Positions 10,996-23,185 of a stretch of 64,000 nucleotides of DNA are shown here, one piece after another. The stretch's first letter is position 1, and the number at the start of each line of letters is the position of its first letter. This DNA comes from Patagioenas fasciata (Eukaryota > Chordata > Aves > Columbiformes > Columbidae). The notes under the pieces are model-generated. The model was not told the DNA's origin. It saw only the letters and a list, made by a program, of their open reading frames with translations, and ran no database searches. Location: positions 13,027,001 to 13,091,000 of the forward strand of contig NC_092520.1 of NCBI RefSeq assembly GCF_037038585.1, written 5' to 3'. The position numbers and the translations under genes are program-made.

Positions 10996-13900
10996 TTTAA
11001 CATTAACGTGTTTGGTTGGGGGTTTGTCAAGGGGTGGAGTCATTTGATGCTGTTAGGGAAAAGCAGTCACAGCCACGGAGGGTGTTTTACTGCCTGGGCA
11101 GGACATGGGTAGGCAGAAAGGCTTGAGATGAGCTAGCACAGGACAACCATCACCTCAGCATTTCAGTCTAGCTGTAGGCTGTCACACACCTGCTGTAGCA
11201 CTTCTTGTCTCCCAGACCCGAGTGGCAGAGAGGGGCCATAGCGTGGATGGTGCAGTCTTGGCTCAGGACACGCAGGGATCACAGGAAACGTGTGGAGACC
11301 ATTCCCTGGGAGGACAACAGCCTGAGCTGTGGCTGGGAAGAAATGCTTTTCCAGACTAATCCTTTTTCCCCAACTTCGCAGAAAGACCAAACCTCATCTT
11401 TATATTGTAACCAAGGGGTTTAGGATGTGGGAAGCTCAGGTCTGAGATCCATATTTGAAACAGGCCATCTGAGGTCCCACCACCACCCTGCCCTAACCGC
11501 TAGCTGCTGGTGCCTTCCAGGTGGCTTTTCCACACATGGGCAAAAATTTCCAGCCTGAGAAACTTTTCCTGGCAGAAGTTTTGTTGAAAGTGGTACATTT
11601 CCAAAAAGAGGGAGAGAAAAAGAATTAGTTTATATTTTCCAAGGAAGTATCAATTTCCCTGGCAACTGGGAGGCAGTGGGGTAGGAGCAGGGACTCAGGC
11701 AGTCACTACTGAACCCCTTGCATGCAAGCTTTGGGTGGACCAGGCTCATCCCTGGGGCCTCCCTGTGTCCTGGCCACTGCTGACACAAACGACAGCCCTT
11801 CAGAGAACTGTGGAGGCCAGTGTGAAGGCTTTAGTGCCTGGGAAAAAACAGCAATGGAAATCCCACCAGCACAGTCCAAACTGCACATGGCCAAGAACGA
11901 GTTGTTACAGCTTGCTCATGGGAGAAAAGAGGTAGATTTGTTCTCCTATTCCCATCCAGAATACACGGGCAAGTTTTCCTCTCTCATGAAAGGTCTTGGA
12001 GGAAAAGTGTGACTCTTGGCTCTTCAAATAACCCAAGCTGTACATCCACTGTCCCCACAGGAGAGCAGGAGGTGGCTTTGCAGGGGACTATGCCTGTTCT
12101 GTGGGGAGAGAAGGGACTGGGGTAGGGAGGGAATCCAGGAGTGCTGTCATGTTTTTTTGAGGGGAGCTTGGGGTAAGTGGTTACTGGAAGGAGGCAAAAG
12201 GGAAACAGCACCCTCTGTCACACCATCTTTTGGGGAAGAACAATGCGATTCCTCAGTGCCCTAGAAGGTGCCTCCAATTTGCTCAGACCCCATGGGCACA
12301 TTTACAGCATGCAGGTTGGAGCAAGAACAGAAAAGGGCTTGAGAGCAGTTACTTTCTTTGGATGAGAGAGAGTCAGACAAAAAATATTTAATGGAATTTA
12401 AAGCTTATTCTTCATTTATGAGTGGTAGCAAAAAGACCCTAAACAACCCTCTGGAAAGAGTTCATATCTATGATATCTCTGATTAGAGAACTATAGTGAC
12501 GAACGTGGATAGGATTGACTGTTATGCTGAACTGCCTGGTAAAGCCACAGGAAGGTTTTTTAGTTTATTGGCAGCATGACAAACATGTCAGTTTTAAAGG
12601 AGGCGTCTTCTCGGCTATTAAGTAATGTAGGGCAATTATTGCGTATCATACAGTAAAAAGATAGAGCTATCCACATCCACATCCCCTCACTTTGTTGTAA
12701 CTGGGGGTCCATCATGTTTTGAAATCAACAGGTAGAACATCGCTGACCTGAGGAGGTCTCTCTTTTGCCTCACACCTGGATCTGTTTCCGTTTGAGAAGT
12801 GCTACCCACTAACATTGGATTGCTGATTAATTTTTCAGTAATGTGCATGTGAAAGTAATAATTCGCTGTGTATTACCTCAAGGGATGATTAAATCACCCT
12901 GTGTCTCAGTCTCCAGGATGCAGCTGGACACATCCTGTTAGATGCTGTTCTTCCATAACTGACCTGAGCAGATGTTCTTCACGGTTGTTCCTCACCAATA
13001 GCTCATACTGGTTATACGGCATCACTGTGTTTGTCAGAGTCTCTCATGAATCACCAGTTAACGAGGTGTATAATTGTTACATTGGTTCCTTGCTGAGAGT
13101 TTAAATAACATGCACAAATCAAAAGCCCCTTATTGCTACAAAACTCAAGTGTAAAGAATACTCAGTAACGTGAAAGGAGAAGCAGAGCTGGCGTGCTTCA
13201 CATTTCAGCTGGAACAAATGCCACTGCAATGCCGATATTTTTATGGTGGAGACAGTTTTGTTTTCTTTAGCAGCAAGTAGACCTAGCTGGAAAACGGCAT
13301 TTCTCTTTTATGAGCCATTTAGAAGTTTCAGCTTTGGGGTTTGTTCTGATGAGGAGCAAAACCAAGGTCTTATCTAATTTTTTACAAGAACAGAAGAGAG
13401 CGAGGCAGGGGCTTGGTGACAGGGACTTGCCCTCCAGCATGTTCACATCTGCGACTGGTAGCCAAACCCTTGCTCAGTGTAATTAGTGGTGGGGACTTAT
13501 AATTGTGCCATCCTCATGTCCAGTGAGCAACCCCGGCTCCCCCTGTGCCAGCAGGCACTGAGCCCTGGATTTATCTGGGTCCTCCTGCAATTAGAGGAGG
13601 GACCCACAGAGGATGTGGAGTGGGATGTGACCACAGCATCCCACTGCACAGTTCTCAGAGAAGGGTGGGGAGCCAGGAGAAAATCAGGAGAAAGTGGCTG
13701 ATGGATGTGTTTCTTTGATCCCAGTGGCAAGACTTTAGTTGTCTGTGCCACAACTGACCCTGGAGGCAGAGATCACACCTGGTCTGCTTAAATATCCCAG
13801 GCTGCCCAAGCAAGACATGAGTCTTTCCTCTTCCAAACAACCAATGAGCATTCGTCTGTGCATCTGTCCAACAAGCGTACCACAAGGCCAGCCAGATGGT

Positions 13901-14911
13901 GGGCTGGGACCTGGGGGCCCCACACCAGCCCCTCCTGAGCACCAGTGTCTTTCACTGGGAGCTGGGGTTGGGGTGGCCCCGCTCCCACAGCACAGGGAGA
14001 GGAACGTCAGGTACTGGCTGAGCGAGCATGGGCTTGCCCTTGGATGATGAAATACAGGACTGGGGAGGTCAGAGGCACGTGTGGGTGAGCTGCTGGGAGG
14101 AAAGATGCTGGGTTAGCACCTGAAATGAGGGAGGATGGACTAGGAGCCAGACCAGCTGTGAGATGCCATATCCCTTGTATGCAGCCAGACAAGGAGGGAA
14201 GGACAAGGCATCCTTTACATGGCCCACTGAGGTCTGGTTTTGCCATGTAACTCATCTCACAGTCACCAACACCACTACTGCCTTACCAACCCCTTTCTGC
14301 TCTTGTCTGATACTGTGGAAGCCATTCAATGAGAGGTCAGCTGGATTCCCTCTTTATTTTTCCCTGCAGAATTCTGATTTTGTTTAGCACAGAATGACAT
14401 CCCCAAAAGCAGCTTTCTCTGAAGAGAGAGTGGTAGATATTTCATGTCTAACTCGCTCCTCTGAGAAATACTGCGACTTAAATGAAAAGATGAAGTGTTT
14501 CCTATCTGCCAGCAGAGATCCTGAGCCTCAATTGCAGTGAATGATATACTTGGGTTCTTGAGAAAGGAGCCTCCTCAGCCTGCTCTTGTGCTTCTCCAGG
14601 GAGAAAATCATGACCATTATGGCTGTGGTATCTGTCAGGGTCTTAATGAGACAGAGCTCTGCTTTGAGCCTCCACCACCAAGTAACCCAAGAGCTACTGC
14701 CCACCTCTGCCTGCCCCACAAGTGACCTGAGGCTCCCGCTGCCTGCAGCTGGCCCAGGACTTATCTCCTTTCTCCCATCAGCCACCCTTCCCTCCTCTCC
14801 CTTCCTCGGCACAGGTAACTAAGCAGCGTTACTAAATGGGAGAGCATGATGTGTGCAGGGCATGGGGAAGGGGGACAAACCGTCCCTCAGCCATGAGGTT
14901 CTGCTGCTGCT
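10996..14911. other. non-coding stretch between the duplicated copies
   Basis: No gene or transposon is recognised. The stretch 12,370-13,400 is more AT-rich and free of recognisable repeats. Confidence 0.5.
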
Positions 14912-15230
14912 CAAGAGACAGCGGTGAAACACCCACCAGTGTTTGGGATGTGGACAAGCTCCCACCCAGCTCTTCCCCGAGCTGCCCTGCAAGGTGGACC
15001 CCAGGAAGCTTTACCTGGGAAAAAGTGTTTACCAACCACAGTGGCATGGACTTCCTCATCCCATTGCCTGGTATGACCCCCTGTCTCCATTCGGCCCAGT
15101 CATTTGGAGGAGTACAGCACTTGCAGGTGGGCAGATGTTTAGCAGAAGACAGCCCCCAATGTGAAGACCTTTCCCACACCAGTTTAGAAAAACTGGAGAG
15201 CAGGATGAGCTGAGAGGGACAGTTTTGACA
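14912..15230. repeat. duplicated segment, copy B
   Basis: The partner of 10,665-10,995 in direct orientation, offset by about 4.25 kb at the left end and 4.23 kb at the right end because of a 17-base length difference. The plus-strand open frame ends at a stop in the equivalent place in both copies (after 'ESRMS' here and 'VSRTS' in copy A). A minus-strand frame is open in both too. Confidence 0.8.
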
Positions 15231-15726
15231 AGGACACCCAGGTGCAAGGCTCAGGTAACGTTGCTAGAGAAGGGACAGGAAACTGGTGACATCCAGCTCT
15301 GACCCCTGTCCCCAGCACAGGGTGGGAAGAGATGAGAGACCTCTCCTTTGTGTGTAAATCCTTCTGCAGCAGATTCAACACTGCTTGTCGCCACCTCGTC
15401 CTGTCTCACCTGGGAGCTTGGCTTGGGCTGCAACCATCTACTCCATTTGTCTCGGAGGCAGATTGGTGCTGCTGGCAGTAAATCTGCTGGGAGATCATGA
15501 CTCACAGTGTGAGAGCTGTGGAGCACTGGCTGATCACCTCTCTGGAGGCGGTTTTGGCTCCCTGGGATGTCTGCGCAGGAGCGAATGAACCTGTGCCACA
15601 ACGGGGCGACTGCAGCCCTGCATGGACATGCTGGGAGGAGAGTAAGAGTGTGCCCCATGTCAGCAGGCCTGGAAAAGTCATCAGGTCTCAGTGTCATTAG
15701 AATCACAAGCCTACTATGTAAGATTC

Positions 15727-15751
15727 TTTTTTTTTTTTTTTTTAAAAAAAA
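15727..15751. repeat. T17-A8 homopolymer junction
   Basis: Seventeen T directly followed by eight A. Low complexity, no transposon body recognised on either side. Confidence 0.9.
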
Positions 15752-17491
15752 CAAGCTTAGTCCAAAGCCTTCATTGCACATATGTCTGTCAGTTGACTTC
15801 TGTCCAAGACGAGTGATTTCTCCAAGTGTCTCCCACTCCAGAGTAGAAGCCTTGGGGCATTCCCATCCTCAGGGTGGGTGCTGTGGCACCAGCACCCCAG
15901 GGGTTTGGTAGGAGACCTTCAGCACCGCTGGGGCTGCTCCTGTTGCTTTGCAGCTCTGGTGAATGTGAGGATGGCCTTGGGACATCCCAGCACAGCCAGG
16001 GCTCCTCTCAGCTCCTCATATGTGCACAGGCAGTGGCACAGACTGAATCTTTTATTGCCCAACACACCAGCTTCTACCACATCTGGCACCAGTTGACACC
16101 ATGCTAGCAGTCTCCAAAATGCCTCTTTGGTAAGAGCTTGGATGCTTTTTCACTTGTGGCCAGAGCTGAGACATGCCTCTGGAGGAGCTGTGGGAACGCA
16201 GAGTCTTTGAGGGTCTTTGCTCCCCAGCTGATATCTGCTGCTCCTGGACCTGCTGGCTTCTTAAATACATAGGCAGCCTGCAACCCATCTCATGCCTGGC
16301 AGCATCCCAACCTGCTCACGCTACACAAAGGTGTCAAGCATGGCCAGATAGTGTCAGAGGCATCAAGAAATGCTGGCCAAAGCTGGGATGGGGGGATAAA
16401 ACAGCACCAGCTGGAAAAAGCAAAGGCCACCAATCAGAGCTGGCTCGAAGGCTGCACAGCACATTTCTCTTTGTCGTTCAGTGCACGTGGGTGAAACCCT
16501 CCTGGTCCTGGGAATGGCAGCTGTTTGCCTCCCAGGTATGAGTTTTTCTGTCTAACCTGTTGGCTGGAAGTCCTTCACAGCTGAGCTCATAATTTTTAAA
16601 TCACATTCTGAGTGCTGTAAGCTGTCAAGAGATGTGATGGATGGAGCTGGTCTTTTGGGAGATGGAGCAAAATCCATTCACATCAACCTCAGGTGTGTGG
16701 ACTGCCTACGCTCAAGTGAGCTTGCTGCTGTCATGCATGAATTGGAGCTTCACTTCTGAGATCTTTGTTATAAGTCATTGGGGGGAAACTGGCAACTCTG
16801 ACTAGACTTTGCAGGGTGTGAACATCTGCTGGAGCTGTTTACTCCATGGTAAACCTATATTCTTCCTTGTGAGAAGATGGTGTCACCAAGGACCCCTTCC
16901 CTGTTTGTTCTCCATTCTCAGCCTTCTCTCTTCCCTTATGCTTGGCGCAAGGGGCTTCTCGGGGAAGCTCACTTATGTGGTATCCCATTCTCTCATGGCA
17001 TCTATTCCTCTTTTGAGACTGCCTGAGGTGGCATTTGATCATGGCAGAAATCCCTTTCCTGGTGTTACTTTTCCCCAGGTGGTTCTGATTCAACGGAAAA
17101 CCCAGAAAGACATCCGTCATCCTTATCAAGATATAACTAGCCCAGACAGTGCTGCATCATGGCATTTTTCAACCTGTATCACCGATGACTCAGCCTCCAT
17201 ACACAGTAGTCATCAGGGACTATTTCCCCCTACCTTTCCTCCTGGCCAGCGCCCACCCCATAACCTGTGCAACCCACTGAGCTTCAGCTCTTCCAGTGCT
17301 GTGGCTGCTTTTGAGACTGTGCTGCTCCTTCTCACACATGCTGTTGCAAACTGCCAGGGAAGGCAGGAACAAAAGAGGACAGCCCAGCATCTCCACTACC
17401 ATGTAGAACAAATGAATTAACAAAGACTTTGTTCAAGGTGATCTCTTTGCAGGGCTACTGCTGACCATTGAGGGATTTACCTGGCCAGATA

Positions 17492-17516
17492 TTTTTGTTT
17501 TGTTTTGTTTTGTTTT
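17492..17516. repeat. (TTTTG)n microsatellite
   Basis: About five pentamers of TTTTG. Confidence 0.9.
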
Positions 17517-19711
17517 CTTCCTTTGCTGTGCTTCTGCAGGTTACTTTCCCAAAGATAATTATATGACTCAGGAAGACAAACACATACCTCACATACCTTC
17601 GGGAACCATAATGCCGATAGGTGGTGTAGAGCATTTTGAAGCTCTTTGAACAAAAGAACAGCTGAATTCCCGAGACTTACCTACCCAAACCAAAGCAAGT
17701 CCAGGCAACGGCTGCATAGTTTTTGTGGAGCCCTTACCCAACAGAGGACAAACCTCTCCCCAAGAAAACTTTGGTCTTGCAGCACCAAGGCACGGACACT
17801 TTTTGTCGCCAGAGAAATCATAGGTGTTTTGTCAGGTAAGATTTACCATTTCTATTTTACTGGGTTTTGAAAGATCTTGTTCAAACCAAGAGTGGAACGG
17901 GAACATTTTCTGCTATGAATGAAAAGAAAATAAAAAAGGTAGTCATGTGTTTTCTGAGAAGTCAAAGAAACAGAGCAGAGAAATTATCCTCTCTTAAATA
18001 GATAAGTGGTTGTTATGGCTAAAATAACCTGGCAGCTAATTGCCTGGGAAGATAACTGGCAGAAATGACTTGCAGTGGTGTTTGGTATTGCTAGTTTAGC
18101 ACAGAAACGGTGCGACAGACACAAAGGAATACACAGGCTTTGCTTCAAGTGCTTTAACATCTGAACTGTTGAGTTGCAATTCAATTTGCTGATTTTGGAA
18201 TAAAACCAGAGGAGTGAGAAAGAGAAGTTTTATTCCACGTGATAACTAGGAGGACCTTGCTGGTATGAACACACCCCAAATCTGGGTCAACATGTGCACC
18301 CAGCATCTCATGTACTTTGTCATGAGACCAGTGATTCTGGAGTGCTGCGAGGTGGCTCCTGGCATCCTGCTGTGCCTGTGGAATGGCTGAGACAGGCTTG
18401 TGAGCTCCTTCGGGACCATTTCAGGGAGCACCCTTGCTCAGCAGTGAGAGTAAGAGCTTGGCTGAAATAGAAGCTAATACTTTCAAAGCGTTTCAAGCTT
18501 TTGTTCTGGTTCCTGGGTATCTGTGCAGATGTGTGTCCCTAGCTAGGGGTGAGACATTAAAATGAGATCATGGCACACAAATAGGGATGTATTTATTGAT
18601 TTGCCTCCTACCTTTATGTCCAAGGGGATATAGAGAAGCTTCTCACATCTGTTCCCATCAGTGTGGGTGACCTGAAACTACCCACCTGCTAGTATCTCCT
18701 CTGAGACCAGACTGGGACAGGTCCTCCAAAAGGGCTTCATCATACAGAGGGTTTACCAGTACCTGAGCAATGCTAGGATCCTGGCCCTGAGCCTCTTCCC
18801 GCTCTGGCCATCCTCACAGCTCTGAACCGAGGCAGGGGGACGGCAGCTGTGCTTTTGGGAAGGGTCCTTTTGGAGGATATTGTGTGTTTCCTGACTCCCA
18901 AATATTTTTATACGTCGGGGCAAGGCGAGCAATACAACTTGCAGCTTGTCCTGACATGTGCCTGCTGTGTGTAAACCCGCAGCTTTTATAAAAAGGGCTC
19001 CTGTCCTGGGGACTGTGTAACCTTCAGGTGTTTCTTGGCTCTGGGCTTCTCCACTAGCTGTCGTAAGATCAGATTAATGACATATTAATTGGTTCAAGAT
19101 AACTGCCGTGAGATCTTGTAATTAACTTGTAACAGTATTCCGTACCAGCTGACTGAAACTCACTGTTTTTAAGAAAACCTCTTTCAGATCAGATACAAAT
19201 TGAGTTTTCTGAATAATGGCATTAACGAACAGCTCATTAGTCACCTTTTGGGCTAATTAAGGGAGACTACATCCAAGGCAATAAAGAACAGCAGTGGTTG
19301 ATTAAAGGCAGCCATCAGGCTGAGCTCTGTGGTACAGGGGAAGCACTTGATCACCTTGTGCCCTCTGCTGTGGCCATTGTGCTCTCGGTTACACGGGTTT
19401 GTGATGTCCCTCTCCAAGGCCCAGTCCTGCCCTGCTCAGCTCTGTAAGGCTCAGTCAGACTTTATCATCCCTTCTCACCTTGCCCTTGGGGAGCTGAACA
19501 GCTGCTGAGAGGCGGATGTGGAGGCGATGCCTTTGCAGGGCAGCAGTACCTGCCCAAGAGCAGCCGCTGCTTGCCCAAGTGATGTCACTTCACCTCAACA
19601 CTGCTCCCAGATTTGGCATGCATGGCCTTTTCGTCCTTTGCTCTGAGGAAAACTGAGGGTCAGGGGATAGTGTAACTTCTCTGGACTAATTTGGAGTGAA
19701 AAGAATCTGTG

Positions 19712-19829
19712 TTTTGGTGAGGACAGGGCTGGAACAAGCACTGTAAGGATGTATATACCATTTTGGTGAGGACTGGGCTGGAGCAAACACTTTAAGGATG
19801 TATATACCATTTTGGTGAGCATAAGCCTG
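19712..19829. repeat. 49-bp minisatellite, about 2.4 copies
   Basis: Units start at 19,712, 19,761 and 19,810, exactly 49 bases apart, each opening 'ttttggtgag' and the first two ending 'aaggatgtatatacca'. The first two copies differ at only a few positions and the third is partial. Small local tandem duplication. Confidence 0.92.
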
Positions 19830-20574
19830 GACATTCCCAGCCCATGCCTGATGGGAGGAATGCTCTGTCATTATCCCAGTATTTTTGCACAGCACTGGGA
19901 AAGATCCCAGAGAAAGGGATCTCTCTCACAGGATTTAATCCCGTGTGTGACTACTGCAGCACTTGCTGCCTGATACCTTCTCCCACAGTCTTCCCAAGCT
20001 CTCTCCCTCTTCTCCAGCTGGACCAATCTCCCTTATTCTTGCCTCATCCTCAGTCCTGCCTTGGCTGCCCACCTCATCCCTTTGGAGGACTTCAATCCCA
20101 AACCCACAAGATTTTTGGAGGCACAGGTCAGGGTCAGTGCTCTCTTTTGCTGGAAAACACACTGGCAATGTCCAACACTCACTGTAGGGCTGGCAACATG
20201 AGTAGAAGCAGAGATTTGTCTCCTCTGTCCCACTCTCCCTTGCCAAACTGATACTCAGCCCTACTCCCCGTGGTGTCCTCCCTACTGCCCCATCTACCAG
20301 ACCTCCCATCACTGATGGCCACCTTAGCTGTTGTGCAGGCCTTTCTCTTGCCTCAGTCCCTACCAATGCTGACTCCTCCTTTACACTGGGCTGCAACATG
20401 CTGCTGGTGGCTCTGCAGAGTCACCCACCCTGGCATTGTCACCAGGCTCTGTGATGGTGTGTGTCAGGGCTGCTCTGCTCTTCAGGTATCAGCTGTGCAC
20501 TCTCTGTGCTGCTCAATTCCCCCAGGCCAGATCCTGCTCAGAAGGGTTCACACGAGCTCTCCTTGGGTGCTACA

Positions 20575-23185
20575 AGGGGTTGGAAAGGTTGTTGATCTAA
20601 ACAAACAAAGATAGAGGGCTTTAAACTAAAGTTGCTGGGGGAAGGGAACCTCAGGTCATCCCACTCCTACCAATTTGATGTCTGTGCCATCAATAGATGC
20701 CCATAGCCTGGAGAAGGACCACAGTCAGCAGGAAAGCACCTGAAGAGCAGCACAAAAAAAAATCCATCCACTCCAGCGGATAAACCAGCTTCATTAGGGG
20801 CCCAACTTAAATGCCTCTATGCAAACACATGTAGCATGGGGAATGAACTAGAGAAGTCAGAGATGTGCACATGCCTGCAAGGCTGTGATCTTATTGGCAT
20901 CATGGAGATGTAGTGGGATGGCTCCTATGACTGCAGTGTTGGAACGAAAGTAACCAGACTTTTGAGGAAGAACAGGCAGGGGAGATGAGGAGGGGGTGTC
21001 ACTCTCTGTGTCAATCACCAGATGGAGTGCAGGGGGCTCTGCCTGAGGATGGATAAGGAGTCGACCGAGAGCTTATAGGACAGGATTAAAGGAGGGCAGG
21101 GACAGGTGACATTACAGTGGGGGTCTGCTACAGGCCGCCCAACCAGGAAGAACAAGCAGATGAGACCCTCTATAGACAGACAGGATGAGCCTCACATTCA
21201 CAAACATTCTTATCAACAAGGAGGAGCTGGTGGGGAATGTGAAGCTGAGGGGCAGCCTTGGCTGCAGTGATCATGAAATGGTGGAGTTCAGGATCCTTAG
21301 GGCAGCAAGGAGGGCTCAGAGAAAGACCACTACCCTGGGCTTCAGAGAGTAGACTTAAGCCTCTTCAGGGATCTGCTTGGTAGAATACCATGGGAAAAAG
21401 ACCTGGAGGGAAGAGGGCTCAAGGGAGCACGTTAATATTCAAGGGTCACTCCTCTGAGCTCAGGAGTGATACAACACGACAAAGAGGAAGTAGGTAAAAA
21501 GGCCAGGAGGCCTGCATGGATGAACAGGGAGCTCCTGGACAAAGTCAGATACAAAAAGGAACCCTACAGAGGCTGGAAGCAAGGACAGGTAGCCCAGGAG
21601 AAATACAGATAAATTATCTGAGCAGCCAGGGGTCAGATTAGGAAAGCTAAAACCCTAAAAAATTAAATCTGGCCAGAGATGTCAAGGGCAACAAGAAAAG
21701 CTTCTATAGGTACATCAGTGATAAAGGGAAAACTAGGGAAAATGTGGGCCCTCTCTGGAAGGAAAGAGGAGACCTGGTTACCCAGGATATGGAGAAGGCT
21801 GAGGTACTCAACGAGTGTTTTGCCACCATCTTCAGCAGGAAGTGCTCGAGCCACACCACCCAAGTCACAGAAGGCAAAGGCAGGGACTGGGAGAATGAAG
21901 AATTGCCCACTGCAGGAGAACATGTTCAAGACCATCTAAGGAACCTTAAGGTGCACAAGTCCATGGGACCTGAGGAAATGTATCTGCGGGTCCTGAGGGT
22001 ATTGGCAGATGAAGTTGCTAAAGCATTATCCATCATATTTGAGAAGTGGTAGTACTCCAGTGACAGTCCCAGTGACTGGAAAAGGGGAAACATAACCTCC
22101 TATTTTAAAAAGGGAAAAAAGGAAGACCTAGGGAAATACAGGCCAGTCAGTATCACCTCTGTACCCAGCAAGATCATGGAGCAGATCCTCCTGAAAACTA
22201 TGCTAAGGCACATGGAAAACAAGGAGGTGATTTGTGACAGCCAACATGGCTTCATGAAGAGCAAACCATGCTGAGGAAACTGAGGCTGTTTAGCTTGGAG
22301 AAAAGAGGCTGAAGGAAGACCTTATTGCTGTCTACAACTACCTGAAAGGACATTGTAGCATGGAGGGTGTTGGTCTCTTCTCCCAAGTAAAAAATGATAG
22401 GACAAGAGGAAATAGCCTCAATTTGCACCAGGAGAGGTTTAGGTCGGATATGATTCTAATCCCAGCACAAATACAGGCTGGGTGGAGAACATTGAGAATA
22501 GCCCTGAGGAGAGAGACTTGGGCACGTTGTTGGATGAGAAGCTCAACATGACCCAGCAACGTGTGCTTGCAGCCCAGAAAGCCAACCATACCTTGGGCTG
22601 AATCAAAAGAAGTGTGACCAGTAGGTTAAAGGAGGTGATTCTGCCCCTCTACTCTGCTTTGGTGAGACCCCATCTGGAGTCCTGTGTCCAGCTCTGTGAC
22701 TCCAAACATAATAGGGACATGGATCTGTTGGAGCAACTCTGGAGGGGGGCTACAAAGATGATGAGAGGGATGGAGCACCTCTCCTGTGAAGACAGGCTGA
22801 GAGTTGGGTTTGTTCAGCCTGGAGAAGAAAAGGTGCCAGAGAGACCTTAGGACAGCTTAAAGGTGGCTTACAAGAAAGCTGGAGAGTGATTTTTTACCAG
22901 GATATGTAGTGACAAGACAAGGGTTAATGGCTTTAAATTGAAAGAGGGAAGATTTAGATTAGGTATAAGAAAGAAATTCTTTACTGTGTGGGTAGTGGGA
23001 CACTGGCACAGGTTGCCGAGAGAAGCTGTGGATGCTCCATTCCTGGAAGTGCTCAAGGCCAGGTTGAATGAGGCTTCGAGCAACCGAGTCCAGTGGAAAG
23101 TGTCCCTGCCCATGGCAGGAGGATTGGAACTATGTGATCTTTAGGATCCCGTCCAACCCAAACCATTCCATGATTACAAATCATT
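20575..23185 (+). mobile_element. long CR1 LINE copy with internal rearrangement
   Basis: The most complete CR1 in the window. Around 20,610-20,650 it has the 5' leader pattern ('ggctttaaactaaag'). 20,830-21,400 corresponds to the endonuclease part of ORF2 (CR1 codes for an apurinic-type endonuclease and a reverse transcriptase that primes on a nicked target). At about 22,140-22,265 the start of the reverse transcriptase is readable ('[18 protein letters not shown]', then '[10 protein letters not shown]'). At about 22,265 it jumps into sequence of the element's 3' region (to about 22,450), then resumes in the ORF2 C-terminus ('EVILPLYSALVRPHLESC', 22,635-22,690) and reaches the true 3' end near 23,175. 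Most of the reverse transcriptase, with its catalytic aspartates, is missing. Stops and frameshifts occur throughout. A dead element. Confidence 0.88.

Larger units (their letters stand above)
15231..19711. other. non-coding stretch with minor simple repeats
   Basis: Contains a T17-A8 junction at 15,727-15,751 and a (TTTTG)n run at 17,492-17,516. A 203-codon open frame (16,809-17,420) shows no family resemblance and is within what chance allows. An AT-rich, motif-dense patch with several TAAT cores lies at 19,040-19,320. No gene recognised. Confidence 0.5.

Noticed and set aside
10825-15247. Minus-strand homologous open frames in the two duplicated copies as a possible small gene family
   Set aside because: Plus-strand frames are open across the same sequence in both copies, so open frame alone shows no coding preference. 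No start context, splice sites or expression evidence.
15251-15781. 176-codon minus-strand open frame beside duplicated copy B
   Set aside because: It lies outside the duplicated part, starts near a homopolymer junction and resembles nothing known to me.
16809-17420. 203-codon plus-strand open frame
   Set aside because: The longest frame outside the CpG island and exon 3, but about one of this length is not surprising in 128 kb of six-frame sequence. No domain, signal or family resemblance, and no splice context.
19712-19829. Spaced repeats that might suggest a CRISPR array
   Set aside because: The units are tandem with no unique spacers, and the genome is a vertebrate.
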